Shown here: positions 1 to 8,679 of the stretch, piece by piece
How the letters are laid out: each line of letters starts with the position of its first letter
Numbering within the stretch: position 1 is the first letter of the stretch
DNA from: Conidiobolus incongruus B7586
Lineage: Eukaryota; Entomophthoromycota; Entomophthoromycetes; Entomophthorales; Conidiobolaceae
Direction: 5' to 3'
Length of the DNA: 16,025 nt
NCBI GenBank assembly: GCA_000697335.1
Contig: JNEM01015912.1
Coordinates: 1-16,025, forward strand
Made by a program: the position numbers and the translations under genes
The notes under the pieces: generated by a model
The model's input: the letters and a program-made list of their open reading frames with translations, nothing else
What the model was told of the DNA's origin: nothing
Database searches by the model: none

Positions 1-589
1 ACTTTTTTATTTTAGTTAAAGAATTATTAAGATATTTTAATATTAGTTATATAATTATTTTATATATATTAAAATTTCAATTTAAATTAATTAATAAAAG
101 TATAAAATAAATACCTTATAATTAAACTAAATTTAAAAAAAAAGTTAAATTAGTTATTAGTAAATAAAGCTTACTAAGATATAATTAAAAACTAAAGTTT
201 TTATAGTAAAATATTATAATTGATAAATTTTAAATCTTTTTATATAATTTTTTACTAAAATATAAATTAAAATATTAAATTAAATTAAATTAACCCTCTT
301 TATAAATCCTTTTAAATAAATATTTTATTAATAAATGAATGTTAATTATTATAATAAATTATAATAATATATGTTATTTTTATTTAATTTTTAAAGGAAA
401 ATTAATTAATATTAAATTTTACTTTATTTTTTCAAATAAAATTATTTTTAATTAGTGTTTTTAATATAATTTAAGAAAACCTATTATTTTATATTATAGT
501 TATAAATATATAAAGTTAAAGTTATAAAAAATTATTAAAAAAAAACTACCATATCCAATATACTCTTTAAATTATCACCTATATAATTA

Positions 590-608
590 TAATTGCTTTA
601 AGCAATTA
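590..608. repeat. 19-base odd palindrome
   Basis: TAATTGCTT and AAGCAATTA flank a single central T. A short hairpin or dyad site is possible; no function is implied. Confidence 0.5.
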
Positions 609-1067
609 AATACTAACTTATAAATAAAAAATTTTTATAAGAAACTTTAATTAGTCTATAAAACATCAAATTTTAATTTTTAATAAAAAAATTATCTTTT
701 AAGTATTAAATTTTTGCTAAAAGTATAGTAAAAAGTTATTAGAAATAAAAGAAATTATTAATTTTATATTATATATTATATATTAAAATCTTTATTTTTT
801 TCAATCACAAAAAATTCTGATTATTTAAATTACAAAGTAATATTAAATCAGTTATATATCTTATAATTTAAATTGAATAAAAAATCAATCAGTAATTTAA
901 AAATAAATAATAATGATAAATAAATAAGTTTACCATATTAAAGATTAGATAGTTATAAATTTATCAATTATAATTTAAAATATATTGTTTTCAATTAACA
1001 AAATTGAATAATTATTTGGTTTTGATAATTAATAATAAAAGAAATCATATTACAGTTGAAATTAAAA

Positions 1068-1081
1068 GTTACACTTGTAAC
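1068..1081. repeat. GTTACACTTGTAAC palindrome
   Basis: GTTACA and TGTAAC flank CT, giving a 6-bp dyad. The preceding AAA extends an 11-base match (AAAGTTACACT) to 1488-1498. Confidence 0.5.
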
Positions 1082-1121
1082 AGAGTTTAAAATTCAATTA
1101 AAAATAATGATTGTCAATTTT

Positions 1122-1136
1122 CAAGGTTAATCCTTG
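1122..1136. repeat. Short hairpin CAAGG-CCTTG
   Basis: Five-base arms around a TTAAT loop. This is small and may be chance. Confidence 0.35.
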
Positions 1137-1440
1137 GTATAATATGAATAAATTGATTCTATTATAATAAGTATTATTTCATCATATTCAAGTAACTATA
1201 TTGTCATTATTTAATATTAAAATGGGAGTTAAAATATAACGCAAAATACTTGTAAACATTTGATTGAAAAAGCTTGTGTATTTGATAAAATAATTGGAAC
1301 ATTGGAACTAATACTATAATAGTAAGTTTAAAAGGTCAATTGTGGATTATTGCAGCAAGTTTTCAGGAATATAGTATAGTTTAAAACCACTTTAAATTAA
1401 AATTGTAACAATAATAATAGTTATATTTATCAAATTTTCA

Positions 1441-1680
1441 CTTAAACTATCAAAAAATTGGCTACTCCTGATGATCAGTCAGTATCTAAAGTTACACTCT
1501 GACCAAACAAGTGTAACCTTCACTATTCAATAATGATCCAATAATCTTATCATCACTGAAATTGAATTAAAAGTAGTTTTAATTTCTTGTTGAAGTGAGG
1601 ATGAGTAAGTACTCAAACACGAATAAATCACTGGATTTGATTTAACATTCCCTTTAACCTTGCTTTGTCCAACTTTTCTA
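1441..1680. other. GC islet of about 30%, no recognisable gene
   Basis: About one third of bases are G or C, roughly double the surroundings. It contains the GTTACACT hairpin. It has C-box-like and CTGA elements as in box C/D snoRNAs, but no flanking terminal stem, so no RNA gene is called. Confidence 0.4.
1491..1517. repeat. 8-bp inverted repeat GTTACACT / AGTGTAAC
   Basis: Perfect 8-base arms (1491-1498 and 1510-1517) around an 11-base loop. The same octamer occurs at 1068-1075 and 12580-12587. Confidence 0.6.
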
Positions 1681-2569
1681 CTAAATAAATTTTGCGTAAA
1701 GAAAATAATGTATTTCTTAAAATAGCTGATTTTTAATTTTAAGTGAATTGGAATATAACTTAATTATATATTGTGGAAAATGATGATTGCTATATACAAT
1801 GATATTTAGTTGAAAATATCAGAATATTGGCTATAATAACATTGGGGGCTTTGATCGTTTGAAACTATGGTTTACTTACAATCTTTACTCATGAAATTAA
1901 TATGTTTATCAATATTTCAATCATCTATTTATCACATATAGTGCAGTGATTAATTAATACAATTAAGAATACTCTCAAATAATTTGAGCTTATTGATTTA
2001 TATGTATATATTAGTAAACTGTTTTAAACTACATTAATTTTTAACAAATTATTGTGATTAATAAAACTAATAAATTATTTTTTTCATGATAATTAAATAA
2101 AAATTTAAAAAGTTATTATTAATTTATGAAAAAAATTAATTAGATAAAATACATAATTAATTAATAAGTTAAATTATATCCATAATATAATTAAAAAAAT
2201 AATGGATTATTTTAATGATAAAATTATTAAATTGTAATTATGCTAATCTATTAATATCCAATAATAATTAAAAATGTTCTTAAATACTGTAATTTACATT
2301 GTTGTTAATACTATGAACTCATTACTTATAAATTTTGTGTTAATATTAATTAAAAATAGAATTTTAATAATTTTAAAAATTGTATATTAAATTAAATTAA
2401 TATATTGATACTATTCTTTATTTAATTTATTTTTTCTTTTAATTGATATAATTTTAAAATTATGTATAATTAAAAAAATTAATAATAATAACTTATTAAA
2501 CATAGAGTATATAATTTAAATAATCAAAAATATATAACCTTGAGAAAAACATAAAACACACATCTTATA
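1681..2569. other. AT-rich desert, no gene seen
   Basis: No frame of useful length and no RNA signature was found; long A/T runs dominate. Confidence 0.65.
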
Positions 2570-2600
2570 AGTCCTGCCAAAGTTCCAAACTAAATCAACC

Positions 2601-2627
2601 CAAGGTCACGTTATTTTCAAGGTCACG
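2601..2627 (+). repeat. Direct repeat CAAGGTCACG, 17-bp period
   Basis: The decamer occurs at 2601-2610 and 2618-2627, inside an islet (about 2570-2760) of up to 37% GC. AAGGTCAC recurs at 11675-11682. It may be a paired binding site, but no gene lies near. Confidence 0.6.
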
Positions 2628-2769
2628 CACTAGTAAAATATCAATAATATGACCACAAAACATAATTAATTGATTAATTAATTAGGGCAAATGGTTGAAA
2701 TAGTCAAGGTGGATTTGAGCAAATTTCAGTTTTATCTCACATAACCTCAGTTTTATCATCGATTTTAAT

Positions 2770-3289
2770 GTCTCAATAACGCACTATTCATATAAATGAC
2801 AATACTCCATTATTACATTGATTTGATATTCACTTTAATAATTCATTTAATCTATATGTCATATTGTTAATTTAATAATATATTACAGCTTAATAATAGT
2901 TGAATATAACTGCATTCTACGTAACTAACGATCAGCAAGGAATATTACAACTATTCATCCATGTTTCAGAATCGTTACAATAAATTTAATTTTTAAATAA
3001 CACAGATTATAAACCAAATAACTTTAAAAACACAGTAAATAAAGATTCATCCGAATATAAATAAAGCCATATAATTCAATCCATGAACAATTAAAACAAT
3101 TAAAAAAACCATACTTTAGTATTTTTCAAAAATTAAAAAAATTCTTTTAAATACAATAAATAAACATAAAAAAGAGTAATTACTTAACTCAAATAAGCAA
3201 CCACTCAAATCTATTAAAAAATAATTTTTAGCCAACTTGCAATAAATCAAAAAATTTATTAAATCCGAATAATCAATTAATAAAAAAGA
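2770..3289. other. AT-rich desert, no gene seen
   Basis: Low GC and no long frames. CCGAAT-type words recur (near 3052, 3264 and 3303) without a larger repeat around them. Confidence 0.6.
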
Positions 3290-3387
3290 ATTTTAAAGTA
3301 TTCCGAATCGTTGTTAATAAATCTCTGATAAGGTGAAAGGACTTAGAATTCTAGTTGTATTATGAGTAGTTTGGAATGATAAATTAA

Positions 3388-3507
3388 GTACCAGTTTCTC
3401 AACTATTGTCGTACATTTCATTCTATCAGAATGATTGGATATTATTAGCAAACTGCCCAATCACAGCAAAACTCTTTAACTTCAAAAGATTCTTTACTAA
3501 TAAATGA
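3388..3507 (+). other. Short protein-like open frame in a GC islet, unassigned
   Basis: A 39-codon open stretch ends in TGA, within a 3290-3510 islet richer in G+C than its flanks. The residue mix is protein-like (it contains SFYQNDWILLANCPITAK) but there is no ATG at its start and I recognise no family. It could be an exon, a relic or chance; in DNA of this composition a 39-codon run is not rare enough to be convincing. Confidence 0.15.
3432..3463. promoter_or_regulatory. Isolated inverted CCAATCA pair
   Basis: TGATTGG at 3432-3438 and CCAATCA at 3457-3463 form an inverted pair with an 18-base gap, echoing the arrangement in the NDT80-like promoter. No gene start is visible on either side, so promoter function is speculative. 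Confidence 0.35.
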
Positions 3508-3564
3508 TTTCATAATAGAGTAAAAAAAAGATTTTTATCAGATTTCTCTATTACCAATAGAAGT

Positions 3565-3584
3565 ATATGTATATATATACATAT
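3565..3584. repeat. Perfect 20-bp AT palindrome
   Basis: ATATGTATATATATACATAT reads the same on both strands and can extrude as a cruciform. Confidence 0.7.
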
Positions 3585-3759
3585 TTTGAATTTAATATTA
3601 AGAGTTTCACTTTTAATATTTTTTTTTCTCTCTCTCATATTTTCACATAATAAAAATTACCAAGAATTTGAAGGCTTTTATAATATTCTTATTAATAATC
3701 AACTTTATAGATTGAATTAATTAAATTTGATTAATAGTCAATTTCAATAAATAAATAAA

Positions 3760-3777
3760 ATATATATATATATATAT
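3760..3777. repeat. (TA)9 microsatellite
   Basis: An uninterrupted alternating A/T run. Confidence 0.85.
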
Positions 3778-4534
3778 TTTTCTTTTTAATATAAATATTC
3801 GTTAAAAAAATGTTTTTTTTAAATTAATAATTAAATAAATTATATTAAATTAAATATTTTTATTTTATTTTTATAATAAAATTTCAAAATAAATAATAAT
3901 AATACTTTAAATTGAAATTATTAAGAATTATATTAAAACTAAATATGTAAATAAAAAGTAAAAGGTTTATCTATGATAAAATGTTTAATAATTGATAAAA
4001 TATAATTAAAAAGGTAAAACAGTTAAAGTGAATTTGATATTCTGAATTAGGAATTTTATCCGAAGTCAATGAATTCAATTGAGGGAATAGAACAGAGTCT
4101 GGGCAATCAATTCTAATTTCTAATATTAATTTAATACTCCCAACTCATTTAAATTATTTTTAGTCTATTCATTTGATGAATTTCATCCATTAAAAAATTT
4201 AAATTAAAAACAAATATATTTTATTTAAAAATACTCAATTTTACTCAACATTTGATATATAATACTCAACAGATAAATTGATTTATTAAGTAATGTCCCA
4301 TGATTAAATTTCGAATTCATATATATATATTTTTTTCCTTATTTTAATATTAAAAAAAATTACCGAAAAAAATTTTTTATATATAATTATTTTGACTTAT
4401 AGTTTACTATATTAATCTTATTGCTATTTTTGTCAATTTAAGTTAAATTTATTAATTAAATTATTCTTTTAGGCTAATAAGAAATTCTCCATATTAATTG
4501 AATATCTAATGATATATGGATGATTAATTATTAA

Positions 4535-4541
4535 ATAATAG

Positions 4542-4579
<38 letters not shown>

Positions 4580-4580
4580 A
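4535..4580. repeat. TAA repeat turning into TTA repeat (self-complementary)
   Basis: About nine AAT-type units (one interrupted by G) are followed directly by four ATT-type units, so the two halves can pair as a hairpin. It may have grown by replication slippage around a dyad. Confidence 0.75.
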
Positions 4581-5138
4581 ATTATATTTTTTATTTGAAA
4601 AAAATATATTAAATATTTATTGATATATTAAACTTGATAAAAATAAAATAGTTAAAAAACCGTAAAACATAAATTAAATATGAAAAAAAAAATGATTGTT
4701 TTTTTGGTACTACTTTAAAAAATATTTTAATTCATTGTAAAAATGATCTTTAGTTTTATTGACAATTTTATTTATGAATAAGTTACATATTGGAAAATTT
4801 TATCAAGTCATATTGAAGAAGACACACACAATCACTTATTATAATTTATATGTCTTTCGCGATGTATAATTTTGGCCAATTTAGTTTTGTTTATGAATCA
4901 TCTGAGTATACATTTTGATTAGTTTCAATTTAAATCAAATGACATATCATAAGATATACTTCTTAAAATTCATTTGACCTTATTTTTCCTCTATTGCTGG
5001 TAAGTTTTTCTCATATGGCAACTCAGTTAATATTAAATATTCTTACTCCAAATTAATAATTTTTTTAATCATTTTTCCGATATTAACAATGGATAAGTTG
5101 AGTGAAATTATATGATTATTCTAATAGTCTATTATTAA

Positions 5139-5150
5139 TTTATTTTTATT
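5139..5150 (-). terminator. Possible polyadenylation signals for the NDT80-like gene
   Basis: Two adjacent AATAAA hexamers on the minus strand (5145-5150 and 5139-5144) lie about 165-175 bases past the stop codon, where composition falls back to desert level. AATAAA is expected often by chance in such AT-rich DNA, so this is a position estimate only. Confidence 0.3.
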
Positions 5151-5253
5151 ATATTATTTATAAGATGATTTGAATATTTAATTTGAATTAATCTGAGGAT
5201 ATTGTTTACAATTAGGACTTGAGTTCCTATTATTCGAGAATGAGAGAGTTTTG

Positions 5254-5274
5254 ATAATAATAATAATAATAATA
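5254..5274. repeat. ATA/TAA microsatellite in the presumed 3' UTR
   Basis: About seven units of a TAA-type trinucleotide lie 40-60 bases past the stop codon of the NDT80-like gene; the transcript would carry UUA repeats. Confidence 0.8.
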
Positions 5275-5313
5275 CAAGTGGAAAGAGTTGTAGAGTTGTA
5301 ATGTTTGGCGGAA

Positions 5314-6780
5314 TTATTGGAACAAGGGTTGAGAACCGGCTGGATGGCCTCGGTTGGGGTTAAAAATATGTTCCTGCTTGAAATAAGCATGAGAAGAGTG
5401 TTCTATCGGAAGATTAGAGGGGTGGTGGTGGACGAGATTGGGGAATGGAAGAGGCATAAACGGAAGTGATGTGGCTGTTGATTGATGATTAGCTTGTTGA
5501 GGATCCATTGGTTGGGGGAGTGAAGATGAGTCAGATGATTGCGCAAGGAAATGATCCAAGGGAGGTTGGCTTTGAGCATGAATATCACCCAATGGTGGAA
5601 GGGGAATAGAGAGAGGGCTGGGAGGAGGAGGTAAGCTTTGGACAGCTGCATATCGGGATGGAACAATAGGGGCAGCAGATGATGATGTGTAATTGATTGG
5701 GTGGAAAGGTTGGCGCACGTGGGCATCGGCATAATGACCGGGACTTCTACCACGAACCATCAATTGCTGAGATTGAATGGTAGCAACCTTGATATCTTTA
5801 CCACTTTCAGTAGTAGCATAGAGTTCCAAATTGAGGATAAAATATTGCTGAGCAGCACGTCTCTTGCCATTGTTAGCGGTAGCACATTTGAATTGAACAC
5901 GTTCGAAAACAGCTAATGTGTGATGCCCATTCAAACCGGCTCCAAAGTGGCGTCCAGTTCTAATTGGACGGCGTTGAGGAACAGTTTGGGGACCTTTGTC
6001 TCTCTTGGGAGTGTGTTGGACTAAGCGAACGTGTTTGCCATCGCTGGAGTGAGAGGTTAAGCCAATGGAGAACGATCTGACGGGTTCAGTGGTCATATCT
6101 TCCAATCTGACCAAACATCTGCAGCCAGCTTCTGAATCATCTTCAAGAGGAAGACTGTCAGGTTCACCAGTGGTGATCAAAAATGAAGTGGATAATTGGA
6201 AATAATTGCGGCGATAACATGTCCATTCGCGGTTAGTCATGAAAAAGCCTCGATCAACTTTAGACAAAATTTGAACATATACAGGTTGAAGAGTGTCGGC
6301 TGAAAGCAATGTGACATGTTGTTCAGTAGGATTGAAGAATCGAGCATCAGCTGGAAGTGGTCCAGTACCCGTTGATGTGGGCATAGGCAATTGGATGGGA
6401 GCTGGGGCGTTGAATGAGATGGTGGAAGGAAGAGTGGGTGAAGGTAAAGCTGATGGAAGATGAGAGCGGTTCATTTGTTGAGGAGAAGTCCAAACAGAAG
6501 AGGGTTTGGTAGAGTCTGAGAGATCATGACGAGGCTGATAATATTGTTGGTGGTCATATCTAGGCTGAGATTGATGAGGATATAAATCGTCTTCTACTTT
6601 AAATAAAGAATGTTGATGTTGTGGAGGAGTGGGTTGTAAAGGATAAGGAGCTTCGGGTGAAGGGTGATATGAACCTGAATAATGAACTGATGATGGTGTC
6701 ATATAGTGATTTGCGGCAGACAAGTCAGGATAACTTGTGTTGACTGTGGCACTGGTTGGGGGAAATTTGTTTTGAAACAT
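5314..6780 (-). CDS. NDT80/PhoG-family DNA-binding transcription factor
   Basis: Predicted nuclear sequence-specific transcription factor of 488 residues in one uninterrupted exon. Residues about 145-352 match the NDT80/PhoG DNA-binding fold: PVYVQILSKVDRGFF (166-180), WTCYRRNYFQLS (186-197), RPIRTGRHFGAG (271-282), FERVQFKCATANNGKRRAAQ (292-311) and a closing VRGRSPGHYAD (342-352). The family includes yeast Ndt80 (meiosis), Neurospora VIB-1 and Aspergillus XprG (nutrient stress, secretion); which role applies here cannot be read from sequence. The N-terminal (1-144) and C-terminal (353-488) tails are low-complexity, rich in Pro, Ser, His and Gln, as in transactivation regions. Basic runs near 259-275 and 305-308 could serve nuclear import. 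Two psi-K-x-E sites (FKVEDD at 60-65, FKQE at 467-470) resemble sumoylation motifs. The start at 6780 is favoured because an in-frame TAG lies 7 codons upstream (6802-6804), A is at -3, and no other ATG occurs in the preceding 200 bases. I see no coiled coil or membrane segment, and no autoprocessing domain like that of MYRF. Confidence 0.93.
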   Translation of the reverse strand: MFQNKFPPTSATVNTSYPDLSAANHYMTPSSVHYSGSYHPSPEAPYPLQPTPPQHQHSLFKVEDDLYPHQSQPRYDHQQYYQPRHDLSDSTKPSSVWTSPQQMNRSHLPSALPSPTLPSTISFNAPAPIQLPMPTSTGTGPLPADARFFNPTEQHVTLLSADTLQPVYVQILSKVDRGFFMTNREWTCYRRNYFQLSTSFLITTGEPDSLPLEDDSEAGCRCLVRLEDMTTEPVRSFSIGLTSHSSDGKHVRLVQHTPKRDKGPQTVPQRRPIRTGRHFGAGLNGHHTLAVFERVQFKCATANNGKRRAAQQYFILNLELYATTESGKDIKVATIQSQQLMVRGRSPGHYADAHVRQPFHPINYTSSSAAPIVPSRYAAVQSLPPPPSPLSIPLPPLGDIHAQSQPPLDHFLAQSSDSSSLPQPMDPQQANHQSTATSLPFMPLPFPNLVHHHPSNLPIEHSSHAYFKQEHIFNPNRGHPAGSQPLFQ

Positions 6781-6910
6781 AATGATGAATGTGAGATATT
6801 TCTAGATGTAGTACTAGTGGCTACGTTGTTAACTATATAGTACAATAATAAAAGCTAATTCAAACAAAATGGTCAACTGTAAGCTTGCACAATGTAGTGA
6901 TCAATAGATC

Positions 6911-6935
6911 AAGTGGGGTGGGAGAGTTGGAATGG
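6911..6935 (-). promoter_or_regulatory. Pyrimidine-rich tract near the expected transcription start
   Basis: On the sense (minus) strand this reads as a C/T-rich strip around CTCTCCCACCCCACTT. Fungal core promoters often have such tracts beside the transcription start, and the position fits the TATA element at 6990. This is inference from composition and placement. Confidence 0.3.
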
Positions 6936-6989
6936 TGATGTTGAATCACTTGAAAATTTATGAGATGAAAAGAGGCCGAAGGATGCTAA

Positions 6990-6995
6990 TTTATA
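6990..6995 (-). promoter_or_regulatory. Probable TATA box (TATAAA)
   Basis: Reading toward the gene, TATAAA appears 80 bp downstream of the nearest CCAATCA and about 210 bp before the start codon. This is a normal spacing for CCAAT plus TATA promoters. Transcription would begin roughly 6930-6965, giving a leader of about 150-180 bases. An alternative TATA-like palindrome, ACTATATAGT, lies at 6832-6841, only about 50-60 bases from the ATG. Confidence 0.45.
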
Positions 6996-7057
6996 TCATT
7001 TTGATTTATGTGATTTTATTTGAATTAGAGTGTAGAGAATATCATGAGGCTTACATC

Positions 7058-7069
7058 ATCAGATCTGAT
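7058..7069. repeat. Perfect 12-bp palindrome abutting the CCAAT inverted repeat
   Basis: ATCAGATCTGAT is a perfect two-fold palindrome that overlaps the outer end of the left CCAAT arm by two bases. Such symmetry fits a dimeric regulator, but no known factor was recognised. Confidence 0.5.
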
Positions 7070-7134
7070 TTCTGTGATTGGTCCATTCTACCCCAATTGA
7101 GGTGATAAATATTTCATGGACCAATCAGAGAAAT
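7068..7134. promoter_or_regulatory. Inverted pair of CCAAT boxes in a 19-bp inverted repeat
   Basis: The left arm at 7068-7086 and the right arm at 7116-7134 are reverse complements over 19 positions with one mismatch; consensus ATTTCTSTGATTGGTCCAT. Each arm contains CCAATCA (7075-7081 on minus, 7121-7127 on plus), the consensus bound by the HAP/NF-Y complex. A further CCAAT sits between them at 7093-7097. The arms are separated by 29 bp. They lie about 295-355 bp upstream of the start codon and 73 bp or more upstream of the TATA-like element. Binding by a HAP-type complex is inferred. Confidence 0.6.
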
Positions 7135-7236
7135 GCTTCCTAGATTGGGTGCTTGAATAGAAGTTGGGAAAGGGTGTGGTAGTTCTGGTGGTGAGAAAAA
7201 GCAAACTGGTGCCAAAAGTATCGTTAGGTCCGTAAG

Positions 7237-7243
7237 CCAATCA
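7237..7243 (+). promoter_or_regulatory. CCAAT box (CCAATCA)
   Basis: A full CCAATCA with trailing GA, sharing CCAATCAGA with the box at 7121. It lies about 460 bp upstream of the start codon. It adds to a cluster of CCAAT elements between 7075 and 7288. Confidence 0.45.
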
Positions 7244-7283
7244 GAAACACGAAAGATGTGTGGATAAAGAAAATTTGAAGAGA

Positions 7284-7288
7284 CCAAT
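7284..7288 (+). promoter_or_regulatory. CCAAT box (GACCAATGA)
   Basis: A pentanucleotide CCAAT preceded by GA, as in the box at 7121. It lacks the CA that completes the HAP consensus, so it is weaker evidence than its neighbours. Confidence 0.3.
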
Positions 7289-7370
7289 GAAACTTCTTTT
7301 TAATTGATGGGATGTGTGATATTAACCGGATCAACTAGTTGTGTGGTAATTCCAGGTTTTCAAATTCAAA

Positions 7371-8679
7371 TTTTATTGATTCGGTAAATTGTAAAATTTA
7401 AAATTTGAAATTTTGATTTTGATATCTTTATAAAATCATAAGTTACTGCTTATTTTCAAACAGTCCAAATAATGCAAAATTCATTAATAGACATCATTAC
7501 TATTAGAACACTTGATATTTGCTATTTTTCAATTTTTCAATAACAAAAATTGTACTACCTAATATTCTTAAATATCAAATTATATTCAAAGAGAATATTC
7601 ATATAGTTATTATTATATTGCCAATTTCGGTATTTTCCGTATATATATAAGAATAAAATATTTTCAAAAAAAATATTGAATATAATAAACGCTGATTCTT
7701 TATATAATTTCTATAATATATAGTATATTTTACACTGTTTTACGAATATTATATTTTTACACTTAAATATTGGTAATCCTTTCAAATTCTATTATAACTT
7801 TTAATTTTGATGTGGCAACATAAATTAACCTATAATATATATATTTTTTGATATATTTGATTTAATCAGACAAGCCGAATAAACCATATATGATATAATA
7901 TTATTAAATATGATAACGTGGTAATATATATCTTTCAAAGTGATACTAATAATTATCAAATTATTAAATATTATCTTTTATATTAATTTATTTTAATCAT
8001 TAAAGATCCAATATTGATCAAATATACTATCAAAAGTTTAAATTATTTGTTCAATTCAATTTAAATATTTTAATATTCTACTGATTCATATAAGAATATG
8101 GATGATATAATTTGAATAATTTAGCCTTTTGCTGATATTAAATAAAGTTTCAATTAAAGTAGATATATTAATTAATCAATATATGTATAATGATATTCAG
8201 CAATGATATAATATAAAATACATCAAACAATTTAAAATTATATTTGATTTAAATTTTATTGTGTTACAATATGAATATGATTTTGAACACTTAAAAAACT
8301 GTTTAATAAGTTTAACAACCTTAGGTTAAAAGTGAGAATAAATGTAATTCCATTAATCATCAAACGAGTAATTATATAATTTTCCTATTAAATTTATATC
8401 TGATAGATTTGTTAATAAGAATCTTGTTAATTGATAGCCTAAATCTTTTGAATGAATCCATATCTAGTTTTTGAATTAGTGAATTTTGATCATTTTTCAA
8501 ACAATTGAAAAAGTTATGTTGTTAAATTATTGATTATAAATTTATCAAGATAAAAAGACTAACTTTCATTTATTTCGGACCATTGCGTCGAGTTTAAGCA
8601 AATAAATATTTTTAAAAGCATCATTTGAATTATAGTTAGGTAATCTTTATTGTACAGAATATGATCAACTAAATTTTAA
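7371..8679. other. AT-rich desert, no gene seen
   Basis: Composition drops sharply at the left edge. No long frames, RNA genes or element ends were recognised. TTAACAACCTTAG at 8312-8324 recurs at 14396-14408. Confidence 0.65.

Larger units (their letters stand above)
1..1440. other. AT-rich desert, no gene seen
   Basis: Almost pure A and T with frequent stops in all frames. Short repeats include a TTAAA run at 275-293 and an AT palindrome at 590-608. G+C rises slightly after about 1200 but no coherent frame appears. Confidence 0.7.
3508..5138. other. AT-rich desert with microsatellites
   Basis: No gene seen. Contents include a 20-bp palindrome, TA runs, a self-complementary trinucleotide repeat and slightly GC-richer patches near 4020-4110 and 4800-4990 that hold no coherent frame. 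Confidence 0.65.
6781..7370 (-). promoter_or_regulatory. Upstream control region and 5' leader of the NDT80-like gene
   Basis: These 590 bases keep a GC content clearly above the flanking desert although they contain no open frame of note on either strand. They hold CCAAT boxes, a TATA-like element, a purine-rich strip and a leader free of ATG, all in the order expected for transcription toward 6780. The composition drops abruptly past about 7370, which I take as the outer border of the functional upstream region. No exact core of the Ndt80 target site (CRCAAA) was seen on either strand here, so direct autoregulation is not supported. Confidence 0.7.

Noticed and set aside
804-813. Ndt80 target-like site (ATCACAAAAA)
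   Set aside because: It fits the degenerate consensus, but several such matches are expected by chance in this AT-rich window, and none lies in the gene's own promoter.
1461-1559. Box C/D snoRNA (CTGATGA near 1468, CTGA at 1499 and 1556)
   Set aside because: The first box lacks the leading purine, the internal boxes are poor, and the flanks do not form a terminal stem.
2601-2627. Nuclear receptor response element
   Set aside because: The word fits the TCAAGGTCA type, but the gene content points to a fungus, which has no such receptors.
1-5138. Replication origins or a centromere in the AT desert
   Set aside because: AT richness and ACS-like words are everywhere here, so nothing specific supports either assignment.
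5178-5390. 70-codon open frame on minus overlapping the gene's 3' end
   Set aside because: It lies in another frame across the stop and the TTA microsatellite; the Ile run comes from the repeat. No family features.
5403-5916. Additional open frames (minus 5403-5753, plus 5701-5916) inside the NDT80-like gene
   Set aside because: Shadows of the real coding frame, without recognisable domains.
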